From NCBI RefSeq assembly GCF_003458415.1, contig NZ_QRUF01000006.1:1-64000 (forward strand): a stretch of 64,000 bases of DNA, given 5' to 3'. Shown in pieces: positions 25,109-33,518 of the stretch. Under the pieces are notes generated by a model. The model was not told the DNA's origin, ran no database searches, and was given only the letters and a program-made list of their open reading frames with translations. Within the stretch, counting starts at the first letter, position 1. Each line of letters opens with the position of its first letter. A program made the translations under genes and the position numbers. The stretch is from Collinsella sp. AF25-2LB. Lineage in GTDB: Bacteria > Actinomycetota > Coriobacteriia > Coriobacteriales > Coriobacteriaceae.

Positions 25109-27079
25109 CTAACGAAGCGATCTTAGGCCGCCGGCTCCTTTGTCGAGCGTCGTAAAACGCACCGCATCCAGGTGCTCCAAGATGCTAATGGCTCGCTTGC
25201 GCGACACGCCCAGGGCCTCGCGCAGCACACTCGTGGTGACAGCGCCGCCGGCAGCCTCGATAGCCGCCGCAACGACCTCGCGCGCCTGAGCCTCGGCGGC
25301 GGCGGACAAGGCAACGTCGCGCTCGACCTTAACGATCGAGCGGTTGAGCGAAAGCTCGCGCAGGGCACGCGTCATGGTGTCGCGATCGAGTTGCAACTGC
25401 TGCCCCACCTCGGGAAGCGTCGGTGCATCGAGGCCCGCCTCGTCCAGCAGGGCCGCGATGCGCCGGCCTGCCTCGCGCACCACACGTATCGCCGCAGCGG
25501 CGGAATGTGGGTCGTAGACCTCAGACCCCTCCTGGGCGCAGATGCCGCGCGCACAGCCCTCGAGGATGAGCGCAGACGCGACGTCTTCGCCCGCTTTCGG
25601 CCAGGCGACATGCGCAACCTCGCCCGGGGTGAAGCCCGTTTGCTTGGGCGCGGCCTTATGCATGGCGACAAGCGTGTCGGCGAGGGCGGCAAGGGCGGCA
25701 TCGAGCACAGCGGGGGCGGCATAGAGCTCCTCGGTCGAGCGCTCCGGATGGAGGGCGACCGCATCGCCCGACGCCACCGCGGCGTGCAGGAGCCTCGCGA
25801 CTTCGACACCGGAAAGGTCGAGCGCACGGGCGGCAACGGCCGGCGGCACGGGCAGGCGCTGCAGCCCCAGCCATGCGGCAATGGCGGCGGCGCGGTCGCC
25901 GGCATCCAGAGCCCTGAGCAGCGAGACCTCTTCCGCGGAGAGGTCGCGCGAGCGGCGGCACCGCGAAAGAAGAACGCAACCGCCGCCGATAAGTACCACC
26001 GGGGAGAACGCAAGCACGATGAGACCGTCGCCCGAGCGCACGGGAAGGCGCTCCTTCAGGCGGATTTGCACGGTACGCGTCTCGCCCGGGGCAATCGGCC
26101 CCGCGCCCTCCATGAGCATGATACGGCCGAGGACCTCTGCCGTGCCCACCATCACGTGGACGCGCGTGCCGGACTCGAAGGGCACGGGCTTGGCGCCCTC
26201 GCGCCCCAGATAGGTGAAGCGCGCGATAAGCCTGAGCGTCGAGCCCTCGGCACCAGACCCGCAGAGGACCTCGCCGCGCGGAAGGTCGCCCGCGCCGTCG
26301 CCCACGATGTTGAGCGCCACGCGCTGTCCGGGCAACGCCCGAGGAGTATCGCCATGCACCTGAATCGCGCGAACGCGGCAGCGCACGCCCGCGGGACTCG
26401 AAACGAGCTCATCGCACACCGCCACGGGGGCATCGTGAAGCGTGCCCGTGACGACCGTCCCGGATCCCTTGATGGTGAAGCAGCGGTCGATGGGCAGGCG
26501 CGGGGCCAGACAGGGGCGCACCGGGCGGGATGCGGCATCGGCCAGGAAAGAGTCGATAGCGGTATCGAGGGCAAGGCGAACGTCCTCGATACCCGCACCC
26601 GTGCGAGAGGAAACGGGCACCACGGGCGCATTGGCAAAGACGGTATCGCCGAGGAAATCCATCAAGTCGAGCTCGGCGAGCTCCGCCGTCTCGTCATCGG
26701 CCAGATCGCGCATCGTAAGCGCAACGACCATGTGCGTCACACCCAACAGCTCCAGTACGCGAACATGCTCGCGGGTCTGCGGCATCACGCCCTCAACGGC
26801 AGAAACCACCAGCAACGCAACATCCACGCCGGTAGCACCCTGCACCATGGCGCGTAGGTAGTGCGCATGACCGGGTACATCGACCAGGCCGACAAGCTTG
26901 CCGCTCGGCAGCACCAGCTCGCCAAAACCGAGCTCCGTGGTCATACCGCGGCGCCGCTCGACCTCCAGACGGTCGGGATTTTTTCCGGTCAGCGCCTCGA
27001 TAAGGGCTGACTTTCCGTGGTCGACGTGCCCCGCCGTTCCAACGACAACGGGACATTCGACAAGCTCGCGCGCAGTCAT
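25109..27079 (-). CDS. selB: Selenocysteine-specific translation elongation factor SelB
   Basis: 656-residue GTPase that delivers Sec-tRNA to UGA codons and binds the SECIS hairpin. G1 is GTAGHVDHGKSALIEAL (residues about 14-30), G3 is DVPGHAHYLRAM. EF-Tu-like domains 2-3 follow, then a C-terminal run of winged-helix repeats ending with TSVLREALGVSRKRAISILEHLD. The G4 site reads ALTMRDLAD where other SelB proteins have a TKAD-like motif, an odd replacement of the Lys. The ATG overlaps the selA stop (ATGA). The in-frame extension to 27124 has no ribosome site. Confidence 0.95.
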   Translation of the reverse strand: MTARELVECPVVVGTAGHVDHGKSALIEALTGKNPDRLEVERRRGMTTELGFGELVLPSGKLVGLVDVPGHAHYLRAMVQGATGVDVALLVVSAVEGVMPQTREHVRVLELLGVTHMVVALTMRDLADDETAELAELDLMDFLGDTVFANAPVVPVSSRTGAGIEDVRLALDTAIDSFLADAASRPVRPCLAPRLPIDRCFTIKGSGTVVTGTLHDAPVAVCDELVSSPAGVRCRVRAIQVHGDTPRALPGQRVALNIVGDGAGDLPRGEVLCGSGAEGSTLRLIARFTYLGREGAKPVPFESGTRVHVMVGTAEVLGRIMLMEGAGPIAPGETRTVQIRLKERLPVRSGDGLIVLAFSPVVLIGGGCVLLSRCRRSRDLSAEEVSLLRALDAGDRAAAIAAWLGLQRLPVPPAVAARALDLSGVEVARLLHAAVASGDAVALHPERSTEELYAAPAVLDAALAALADTLVAMHKAAPKQTGFTPGEVAHVAWPKAGEDVASALILEGCARGICAQEGSEVYDPHSAAAAIRVVREAGRRIAALLDEAGLDAPTLPEVGQQLQLDRDTMTRALRELSLNRSIVKVERDVALSAAAEAQAREVVAAAIEAAGGAVTTSVLREALGVSRKRAISILEHLDAVRFTTLDKGAGGLRSLR

Positions 27080-28533
27080 CGGCGCAAACCCGCCCGCACG
27101 GCGTCGGCCAACGCAGACGCACACAAATCAAGGTCGGTATCGTGCACAAGCGTGCGAACGTCAAACAGCACCTGGTCGTGCTGTACGCGCGTCACAACCG
27201 GCGTATCGGGCTCCTGAACCATAGCGCGCTTCAGGCCATCGACGGACAGGCGCCCATCGACGGGGCAGACGGCAACGCAAAAGGTTGGGAGCTCGACGGT
27301 CGGCAGCGAGCCACCGCCCGGGGCAGAAGCGCCTTCGACAACCTGCAGCTCCACCGCCTCCTCGCACTGAGAGTCACGAAGCTTGCGCAGCATGCGGTCA
27401 TGCAGGCGCTTGGCCTGACGCTCGAGCGGAGCCGGCGCGCCGGAAAGCATGTTGAGCACCGGGATCTCCCGATGCGCTGTATCGGGACCGGTCACATACA
27501 GACGCAGGGTAGCCTCGAGCGCCGCGAGCGTGAGCTTGCCGGGGCGAAGCGCGCGCATAAGCGGATGAGAGGCGCAGGCAGCGATAACCTGGGTACTGCC
27601 GAGGATAATGCCCGCCTGCGAAGCACCAAGCAACTTGTCGCCCGAACACGAGACAACGTCGACGCCAGCGCAAAGCGAAGCGGACGTGGGCTTCTCCCCC
27701 GCATCGGCAAGCACCCTGTCTGCCAGCAAAGCGCCCGAGCCTTGGTCCTCGTAAAGCAAAAGCCCGTGCTCGTGCGCCAGTGCAGAAAGCTCCGCCGCGG
27801 AAACCTCCTCGTGGAAGCCCTCGATACGGTAGTTGGAAGGATGAACTTTCAGGATCATCGCCGTGTTGGGCGTAATGGCGCTTTGATAATCGTCCAGATG
27901 CGTGCGGTTGGTGGAGCCCACCTCGACAAGCTTGGCACCCGAAGCCGCCATGATGTCGGGGATACGGAAACTGCCTCCCACCTCGACAAGCTCGCCGCGG
28001 CTCACGATTACCTCTTTGCCGCATGCATGCGCGGCAAGCACCAACAGCACCGCCGCGGCGTTATTGTTGACAACCAAGGCGTCCTGCGCCCCCGTGAGTG
28101 TGCGCAGCAGGCGCGCGGCATGCTCCTTGCGGCCCCCGCGAGCACAGGTCGCGACGTCGTACTCGAGCGTGCTGTAGCTGCGGGCGACGTCGGTCACCGC
28201 CTGCACCGCTGCGGGAGCGAGCGGAGCACGGCCCAGATTGGTGTGAATCACAACGCCTGTCGCGTTGACGGCGGGACGCAGGGTCGGCAGCGACAGACGG
28301 TGGCACCGCCGCTCAATGGCCAAGGCGAGCTCGCGCTTGTTCCTCGCGGGGACGCCGGAGCGAATCGCCGCGCGCTCGGCATCGAGCTCAACATCGATCG
28401 CCTCGCGCACGATCGTATCGCCCGCATCGCCGGCAGCCTTCATGACCGGCCACTCCGCCAGCAGCTCGTGGACAGCGGGAATGGAGCGCAGGCGGTCGCG
28501 CACCTCGGCGGGCATGGATTCGCAGTCGCTCAT
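27076..28533 (-). CDS. selA: L-seryl-tRNA(Sec) selenium transferase SelA
   Basis: 485-residue PLP enzyme that converts Ser-tRNA(Sec) to Sec-tRNA(Sec) with selenophosphate. Seen: NATGVVIHTNLGRAPL near residue 88, LVVNNNAAAVLLVLAAHA, LVEVGGSFRIPDIMAASGAK, YEDQGSGALL and the PLP-Lys motif SGDKLLGASQAGIILG near residue 300. The start at 28533 has AAAGG seven bases upstream. selB begins in its last codons. A GGGACAGG inverted repeat lies between its upstream region and the end of the formate/nitrite channel gene. Confidence 0.96.
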   Translation of the reverse strand: MSDCESMPAEVRDRLRSIPAVHELLAEWPVMKAAGDAGDTIVREAIDVELDAERAAIRSGVPARNKRELALAIERRCHRLSLPTLRPAVNATGVVIHTNLGRAPLAPAAVQAVTDVARSYSTLEYDVATCARGGRKEHAARLLRTLTGAQDALVVNNNAAAVLLVLAAHACGKEVIVSRGELVEVGGSFRIPDIMAASGAKLVEVGSTNRTHLDDYQSAITPNTAMILKVHPSNYRIEGFHEEVSAAELSALAHEHGLLLYEDQGSGALLADRVLADAGEKPTSASLCAGVDVVSCSGDKLLGASQAGIILGSTQVIAACASHPLMRALRPGKLTLAALEATLRLYVTGPDTAHREIPVLNMLSGAPAPLERQAKRLHDRMLRKLRDSQCEEAVELQVVEGASAPGGGSLPTVELPTFCVAVCPVDGRLSVDGLKRAMVQEPDTPVVTRVQHDQVLFDVRTLVHDTDLDLCASALADAVRAGLRR

Positions 28534-28612
28534 GGAAAGCCTTTCGACATATTCAATAAAAAGCAGGTCCCCCACGATCATCGTCGGCCACCAAATGGCG
28601 ACGCGCATGCAA

Positions 28613-28695
28613 AAGGGACAGGTCCATTATGGCAGCTCATGGCAAGACGGCGCAGCGCCTCGTCCAAACCCGCCAAAATAAACCTGTCCCTCTTT
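28613..28695. repeat. Inverted repeat with GGGACAGGT arms, copy 2
   Basis: Arms AAAGGGACAGGTCCATTATG and its near complement ending in AACCTGTCCCTCTTT lie at 28613-28634 and 28672-28695. Same family as 15531-15612. It sits in the gap between the formate/nitrite channel gene and selA. Confidence 0.7.
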
Positions 28696-28717
28696 GGTCG
28701 GTTATGCCATGGGGCCT

Positions 28718-29554
28718 TTAGGCCTCCCTGTTGGCGTAGATAAACCAGTAGCCCAGCGCAACGATCAGGGCGCCGCCCACGATATTGCCGAGCGTGGCGA
28801 CGGAAAGATTGAGCGCCAGGCCCGCCGCGTTGAGGGCGTCGGCGCCGGCGACATCAACTCCATAGCCGCAGGAGTGCATCAAAATACCCATGGGCAAAAA
28901 GTACATGTTGGCAACGCAGTGCTCAAAACCGCAGGCCACAAACGCGGCAATGGGCAGCAGAATGCCCACGACCTTGTCGATCACGGTCCTGCCAGCGGTA
29001 CCGATCCATACAGCCAGGCACACAAAGATGTTGCACAGAATGCCGCGGAAGAAGATGGTGACGGCGTCAATCGAAACCTTACCGGCGGCGACGCTCACCA
29101 TGGTGTTGGCGACGGCCTCGCCGTTGAGCTTGTAAATAGCTGCCATGTAAACCAAAAAGACGACGAACAGCGCGCCGGCAAAGTTGCCGATCCACACAGC
29201 GACCCAAGCCTTGAGCATCTGGGCGAGCGTGATCTTTTTGCTCTTGAGCGCGCAGACCATAAGCGAGTTGCCGGTAAACAGCTCCGCGCCGCAAATGAGC
29301 ACGAGCACCAGACCCAGGCAAAAAGCAAGGCCACCCACAAAGCGCTGGGCGCCCCAGCCAAGCGTGGGATCGCTCAAAAAGACCGTGAAGAACAGGCCGC
29401 CAAAGGCGATGAACGCGCCGGCGAACATGGCAAGCATAAAGGCCTTCGAGGTCGGTAGATTGGCCTTGGTAACACCGGCAGCCTCGGTCTTGGCCTCGAT
29501 CGCGGCGGGCGCCAGGCAATCGGGGGTGGAATATTCTGCCTTGGAATCTGCCAT
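28718..29554 (-). CDS. Formate/nitrite transporter (FNT) family channel
   Basis: 278-residue membrane protein of the FocA/NirC/FdhC family that moves formate, nitrite or hydrosulphide across the membrane. Six hydrophobic segments are visible, with the family features FAGAFIAFGGLFFTVFLSD (helix 1), LVLVLICGAELFTGNSLM (helix 2) and VACGFEHCVANMYFLPMGI (helix 5 region, with the conserved central His). The start at 29554 is the ATG of MADSKAEYS; the longer frame is not conserved. Its position between two selenium loci and near molybdenum genes hints at formate handling for a Sec-containing formate dehydrogenase, but the substrate is inferred. Confidence 0.88.
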   Translation of the reverse strand: MADSKAEYSTPDCLAPAAIEAKTEAAGVTKANLPTSKAFMLAMFAGAFIAFGGLFFTVFLSDPTLGWGAQRFVGGLAFCLGLVLVLICGAELFTGNSLMVCALKSKKITLAQMLKAWVAVWIGNFAGALFVVFLVYMAAIYKLNGEAVANTMVSVAAGKVSIDAVTIFFRGILCNIFVCLAVWIGTAGRTVIDKVVGILLPIAAFVACGFEHCVANMYFLPMGILMHSCGYGVDVAGADALNAAGLALNLSVATLGNIVGGALIVALGYWFIYANREA

Positions 29555-29702
29555 GTCGATCACTTCTTTCTTACGTTGTGGGACAAGCATTGCCAAAGCA
29601 CATGTCCCGCGCCGGATGGTCAAAACAAAACAGGCCAGAAGTAAACGTACCTCTGACCTGCAAATTACTTGGAGCGACGGGTTCGTCACCCGGTACTCTC
29701 AC

Positions 29703-29739
29703 AAAAACGGCCTTGATCCCAAAAAGAATCAAAGCCGTT
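29703..29739 (-). terminator. Terminator of the tRNA-Pro/tRNA-Gly transcript
   Basis: 12-bp stem AACGGCTTTGAT/ATCAAGGCCGTT (one G-T pair) with a 9-base loop and a T run on the minus strand, 12 bases after tRNA-Gly. Confidence 0.85.
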
Positions 29740-29750
29740 AACCAATCTTG

Positions 29751-29824
29751 TGGAGCGGGCGACGGGAATCGAACCCGCGTCATCAGCTTGGAAGGCTGGG
29801 GTTCTACCATTGAACTACGCCCGC
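29751..29824 (-). tRNA. tRNA-Gly (anticodon TCC)
   Basis: 74 bases with encoded CCA. Acceptor GCGGGCG/CGCCCGC, anticodon arm CCAGC-CTTCCAA-GCTGA and T-arm GCGGGTTCGATTCCCGT are present. Confidence 0.96.
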
Positions 29825-29830
29825 AAGATA

Positions 29831-29907
29831 TGGTCGGGACGACAGGATTTGAACCTGCGACATCCTGCTCCCAAAGCAGGCGCGCTACCAAACTGCGCCA
29901 CGTCCCG
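29831..29907 (-). tRNA. tRNA-Pro (anticodon TGG)
   Basis: 77 bases with encoded ACCA. Acceptor CGGGACG/CGTCCCG, anticodon arm CCTGC-TTTGGGA-GCAGG and T-arm GCAGGTTCAAATCCTGT are present. It is six bases from tRNA-Gly, so they are one transcript. Confidence 0.96.
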
Positions 29908-29998
29908 AAGGTGTTGAGCAGCTAAGGTCTAAACCTTGCGTGTCCCAAAGCGAAGGAAATTATAGGTGAGACTCCCCGCCTGTGCAAGCGACGATACC

Positions 29999-31357
29999 CT
30001 AGCTCCTCGAATGTGCGACAAACCGGCTATGGAGCAGACCGATCACAAAGGCAACCACGGCAACCGGTGCCCACGCAGCGCCGATATCTGCCAGCGGCAA
30101 CGCATCGAACGGTAGCCACGCGCCCGCAAAGAACGCATCGCGGACCGAAGTGATTACGCTCTGCACCGCGACAACGCCGCCGACCCAGACCCAAACCTGC
30201 GGATGTGCGTCGCAAAAGCCGTGCACCAGGCCCATCAGCACCAGCACAATGGCAACGGGATACAAGGCGTTGAGCATGGGCACCGAGAACATAAGGATCA
30301 CGTCGAGGCCCACGTTGGAAAGCACGCACGAAAATGCGGCGAACACAAAGGCGAGAACCGCAAAAGGACGGCGCATGGCCTCCTCGGAAGCCTCCGCTCC
30401 CCCTTCGACCACATACGTCTCGCAGAAGTAACGCGAGCAGCAGCTGATAAGGCCGATGCACACGTTCATGCAGGCGAGGAAAAAGATCGCAAAGACCACG
30501 ACCGTGCCGGCAAGACCAAAATGCATAGAGGCCGAACGCGCAAGGATAGCGGCGCCGTTGGTAGCGTCGGGCATCACGGTGCCGAGCTGCATACCGGCAA
30601 GGCCCAAGCCGCAGTAGATGATGACCATGAGCACGCCGGCGATAACACCAGAGCGCGAAATCTCGAAGGCCACACGCTTGTCATCGGTAACACCCAGCTC
30701 ATGAATGGTCTCGGCGATGATGATGCCAAAGGCGAGCGACGCGAGCAGGTCCATGGTCTGATAGCCGGTCAAAAAGCCCTGCACGGCAGCACCGGCATTA
30801 TAGGGAGCCTGTGGCGCGGCAGCGGGACCCAGCGGCGAGACCACGGCAGCGCCCACGACCAATACGATAAGGGCGATGAGCGCGGGGCCCGTAATGCGGC
30901 CGAGTACGCGCGTGATGACGCCGGGACGCAGCGTGAGCGCAAATGCGACGATAAAGAACCCGACGGCAAACACCAGGCGAGCCGTGGCGAGCGAGACGCC
31001 CTCGGGCAGCAGCGGCACCAGCATCTCGAAGGCCGTGGAGCTCGTGCGCGGAATGGCCAGGCACGGGCCGATAGCCAGATACACCGCCGCGACAAAGAAC
31101 TCGCCAAATTTGGGGTGCACGCGGCCGGCAAGCTCGCGCGCCGTTCCGGCAAGTGCCACGGCGATAAAGCCCATAACGGGCAAGCCGATGGCGGCGATGA
31201 GAAAGCCAAGCATGGCGACCGGCGTGGCAGAACCTGCCTGCAGCGCCAGCAGCGGCGGAATAATGAGGTTGCCGGCGCCAAAGAGCATCGAGAACAGGGC
31301 GATACCGACGGTAACGACATGGTCGGAGCGCAGGCCGCGCGGCGCGGATGAGGCCAT
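29999..31357 (-). CDS. brnQ: Branched-chain amino acid:cation symporter (LIVCS/BrnQ family)
   Basis: 452-residue integral membrane protein with about 12 hydrophobic segments. The family start GIALFSMLFGAGNLIIPPLL (residues about 18-37), GQ-free second helix and IPRTSSTAFEMLVPLL (about residue 108) match BrnQ carriers, which import Leu/Ile/Val with Na+ or H+. The ATG has AAAGGTGG upstream. The terminator of the selenium operon lies 23 bases before it, so it is transcribed separately. Confidence 0.9.
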   Translation of the reverse strand: MASSAPRGLRSDHVVTVGIALFSMLFGAGNLIIPPLLALQAGSATPVAMLGFLIAAIGLPVMGFIAVALAGTARELAGRVHPKFGEFFVAAVYLAIGPCLAIPRTSSTAFEMLVPLLPEGVSLATARLVFAVGFFIVAFALTLRPGVITRVLGRITGPALIALIVLVVGAAVVSPLGPAAAPQAPYNAGAAVQGFLTGYQTMDLLASLAFGIIIAETIHELGVTDDKRVAFEISRSGVIAGVLMVIIYCGLGLAGMQLGTVMPDATNGAAILARSASMHFGLAGTVVVFAIFFLACMNVCIGLISCCSRYFCETYVVEGGAEASEEAMRRPFAVLAFVFAAFSCVLSNVGLDVILMFSVPMLNALYPVAIVLVLMGLVHGFCDAHPQVWVWVGGVVAVQSVITSVRDAFFAGAWLPFDALPLADIGAAWAPVAVVAFVIGLLHSRFVAHSRS

Positions 31358-31379
31358 GGGACCACCTTTCGGGTCGAAA

Positions 31380-31410
31380 CAAAAACGGGACGGGCAAAAG
31401 GCCCATCCCG
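31380..31410 (-). terminator. Rho-independent terminator ending the selenium operon
   Basis: 10-bp stem CGGGATGGGC/GCCCGTCCCG with a 5-base loop and a minus-strand TTTTT tail, 14 bases after the cysteine-desulfurase-like gene. Confidence 0.9.
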
Positions 31411-31424
31411 CAAGTATATACGCT

Positions 31425-32564
31425 TTAGTAAGCTAAATCGCGCAAAGCTTCAATCGCGGCGTCAACTTCCTCGTCCGTGTTGAAATACCCAAACGAGAAG
31501 CGAACGACACCCTGGCGCTCGGTCCCCAACGCGCGGTGCATGAGCGGAGCGCAGTGAGCACCGGGGCGCGTCGCAATCCCCCACCCTTGCATGAGCGCAT
31601 CCGAAATCTCGGCAGAATCGATATCGCCCACGTTGAGCGAGACGATCGCCGAGCGTGTGGGCAGGTCAAACGCACCGTAGAGCTTAATCCCTGGAATCTC
31701 GCGTACACCGGCAAGGAAGCGATCAGCGAGCGCACGCTCGTGGGAAGCAATCGCCTCGACCCCACCCTGGGCCTCGATAAAGTCGAGGCCGGCAGAAAGG
31801 CCGGCGATACCGTGACCGTTGAGCGTGCCCGCCTCAAGGCGCGTGGGCCACTCCCGCGGCTGCAGCGCATCGAAGCTGTGCACGCCCGTGCCGCCCATGG
31901 CCCAAGGAGCCACGTCAATGCCCTCCGCCACGGCCAGGCCACCCGTGCCTTGAGGTCCCATGAGCCCCTTGTGGCCGGTAAAGCACACCACGTCGAGCCC
32001 CATGGCCCGCATATCGATATGCGCCGTGCCGGCAGACTGCGAGGCATCGACGATCACCAGCGCACCGGCAGCATGGGCCATAGCGGCCACGCGTGCAATG
32101 TCGACCGCGTTGCCGGTCACATTGGAGGCGTGCGTCACCACCACAGCACGCGTGCCCGGCGTGACCAACCGCTCGAGCTCATCGTAGTCGAGCACGCCGT
32201 TCGCGTCGCAGCCCGCGTGCTCAACGGTCACGCCCTGCTCTGCCGCCAGGCGGTTGAGCGGACGCAGCACGGAGTTGTGCTCGAGCACCGTTGTGACCAC
32301 GCGGTCGCCGGGGCGCACCACGCCATTGATGACGGTGTTGAGCGCCGTGGTGGAGTTGGGCGTAAAACAAACATGGTCAGCACGCGGGCAGCCCAGCAAG
32401 CGCGCAAGCTTGGCGCGACAGCCGTGGATGGCACGCGCCGCGTCGAGGGCACCCGACGTGGCGCCGCGCCCGGCATTGCCGAGCGAGCACATCGCCTGCG
32501 TCACGGCATCGATGACCGCCTGCGGCTTGTGCATGGTCGTCGCCGCGTTATCCAGGTAGATCAT
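31425..32564 (-). CDS. Cysteine desulfurase-like class V aminotransferase of the selenium operon
   Basis: 379-residue PLP enzyme. It begins MIYLDNAATTMHKPQAVIDA, has the PLP-Lys in CFTGHKGLMGPQGTGGLAV near residue 200 and the active-site Cys in TRPGAHCAPLMHRALGT near residue 335. It belongs to the SufS/CsdB-like branch often found beside selD and yedF. Such enzymes take S from cysteine or Se from selenocysteine; here it probably supplies Se (selenocysteine lyase/persulfide donor) to YedF or DUF3343, an inference from context. GGGAGG precedes the ATG at 32564, which overlaps the DUF3343 stop (ATGA). It is last in the operon. Confidence 0.88.
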   Translation of the reverse strand: MIYLDNAATTMHKPQAVIDAVTQAMCSLGNAGRGATSGALDAARAIHGCRAKLARLLGCPRADHVCFTPNSTTALNTVINGVVRPGDRVVTTVLEHNSVLRPLNRLAAEQGVTVEHAGCDANGVLDYDELERLVTPGTRAVVVTHASNVTGNAVDIARVAAMAHAAGALVIVDASQSAGTAHIDMRAMGLDVVCFTGHKGLMGPQGTGGLAVAEGIDVAPWAMGGTGVHSFDALQPREWPTRLEAGTLNGHGIAGLSAGLDFIEAQGGVEAIASHERALADRFLAGVREIPGIKLYGAFDLPTRSAIVSLNVGDIDSAEISDALMQGWGIATRPGAHCAPLMHRALGTERQGVVRFSFGYFNTDEEVDAAIEALRDLAY

Positions 32565-32812
32565 CGCACGACCTCCCACATATCAATCACGGTATAGCCC
32601 TCGGTGGGAACGCCCGCCGCGGCAAGTTCGCTGCGCAGCAGCTCCTCATCGGCAGGCAACGCCTTCCACGCCAGACCGCAGCCGGCAGCGACCTCCCCGG
32701 GCACGGGAATCGTTCGCCCGGGAAGGCCGCGCTCGATGCACAGGGACTCGCAACCCATGGCGGCCGCCGTGGTGGGAAACGTGATGACAAGCGCCGGGCG
32801 CTTCTCCCTCAT
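32561..32812 (-). CDS. DUF3343 protein, putative Se/S carrier
   Basis: 83-residue protein. It contains ALVITFPTTAAAMGCESLC near the N-terminus and GEVAAGCGLAWKALP in the middle; the GCG motif is characteristic of DUF3343, annotated as a putative selenium/sulfur carrier. No domain of known reaction is present. The ATG at 32812 has GGAG six bases upstream. It is 19 bases after yedF and overlaps the desulfurase start by 4 bases, so the three are tightly coupled. Confidence 0.82.
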   Translation of the reverse strand: MREKRPALVITFPTTAAAMGCESLCIERGLPGRTIPVPGEVAAGCGLAWKALPADEELLRSELAAAGVPTEGYTVIDMWEVVR

Positions 32813-32831
32813 GGCAACTCCAACCAATACG

Positions 32832-33458
32832 CTACGGGCGCACGACGCGCACGGCCTGCTCCATCTTCTCCACGATCACATACATGTTGGTGACCTCGCC
32901 CACCGCAAGCTGGTCTTTAATGCCATAGTGGTCGAGACAGGTACCGCAGGTGAGAATCTCGACACCCTGCTCGGCCAGGCCCTTCAGGTCGTCGAGCACT
33001 GGAGATCCCTCGACGGTCAGCTTGGCACCGCCGTTGTAGAACAGCATAGTCGCGGGCAGCTCCTCCTGCTGCGTCACGGCAAAGATGAAGGCCTTCATGA
33101 GCTTGTGGCCCAGCACGTCGTCGCCACGGCCCATGCAGTCGGTGTAGACGGAAATGACGAGCTTGCCCTTGCCGGCGCTGGCGTCGCAGAAAGCGGCACC
33201 GTCCTGCTCGGGGTCCGCAACGGCCACGGCACCGGCGGTCGCGACACTCACGTGCCACTCGGCGTTCGAGATCTTCTCGACCGAAGCCGTGCAGCCCTTC
33301 TCCTGCGCCATCTTGGAGATGTTCTTGACGGCGGTCTCGTTGTCGACCGAGGTCACCACGGCACCCTCGCCATCAAGCTGTTTGAGTGCCTTAAGCGTCT
33401 TGACGACGGGCAGCGGGCAGGCATCGCCCATGGCATTGACTTCAATCTTGATAGACAT
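32832..33458 (-). CDS. yedF: Selenium metabolism protein YedF (TusA-like plus DsrE-like domains)
   Basis: 208-residue two-domain protein. The N-terminal SirA/TusA domain has NAMGDACPLPVVKTLKALKQ with the CPxP Cys at residue 14. The C-terminal DsrE/DsrF-like half has VISVYTDCMGRGDDVLGHKL and VEILTCGTCLDHYGIKDQL. YedF is linked by genome context to selenium use and may carry or donate reduced Se. It sits between selD and DUF3343 with a 60-base gap to selD. AAAGGA is placed before the ATG. Confidence 0.92.
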   Translation of the reverse strand: MSIKIEVNAMGDACPLPVVKTLKALKQLDGEGAVVTSVDNETAVKNISKMAQEKGCTASVEKISNAEWHVSVATAGAVAVADPEQDGAAFCDASAGKGKLVISVYTDCMGRGDDVLGHKLMKAFIFAVTQQEELPATMLFYNGGAKLTVEGSPVLDDLKGLAEQGVEILTCGTCLDHYGIKDQLAVGEVTNMYVIVEKMEQAVRVVRP

Positions 33459-33518
33459 AGCTACATCCTTTCAAAAGGGACCGCCCAGAACAGTAGGCGG
33501 TCGCATAAACGGTTTTCT

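Noticed and set aside
29640..29700. Possible degraded tRNA next to tRNA-Gly (GTCGCTCCA-like end)
   Set aside because: No acceptor, D or anticodon arm can be drawn; only the last few bases resemble a tRNA 3' end.
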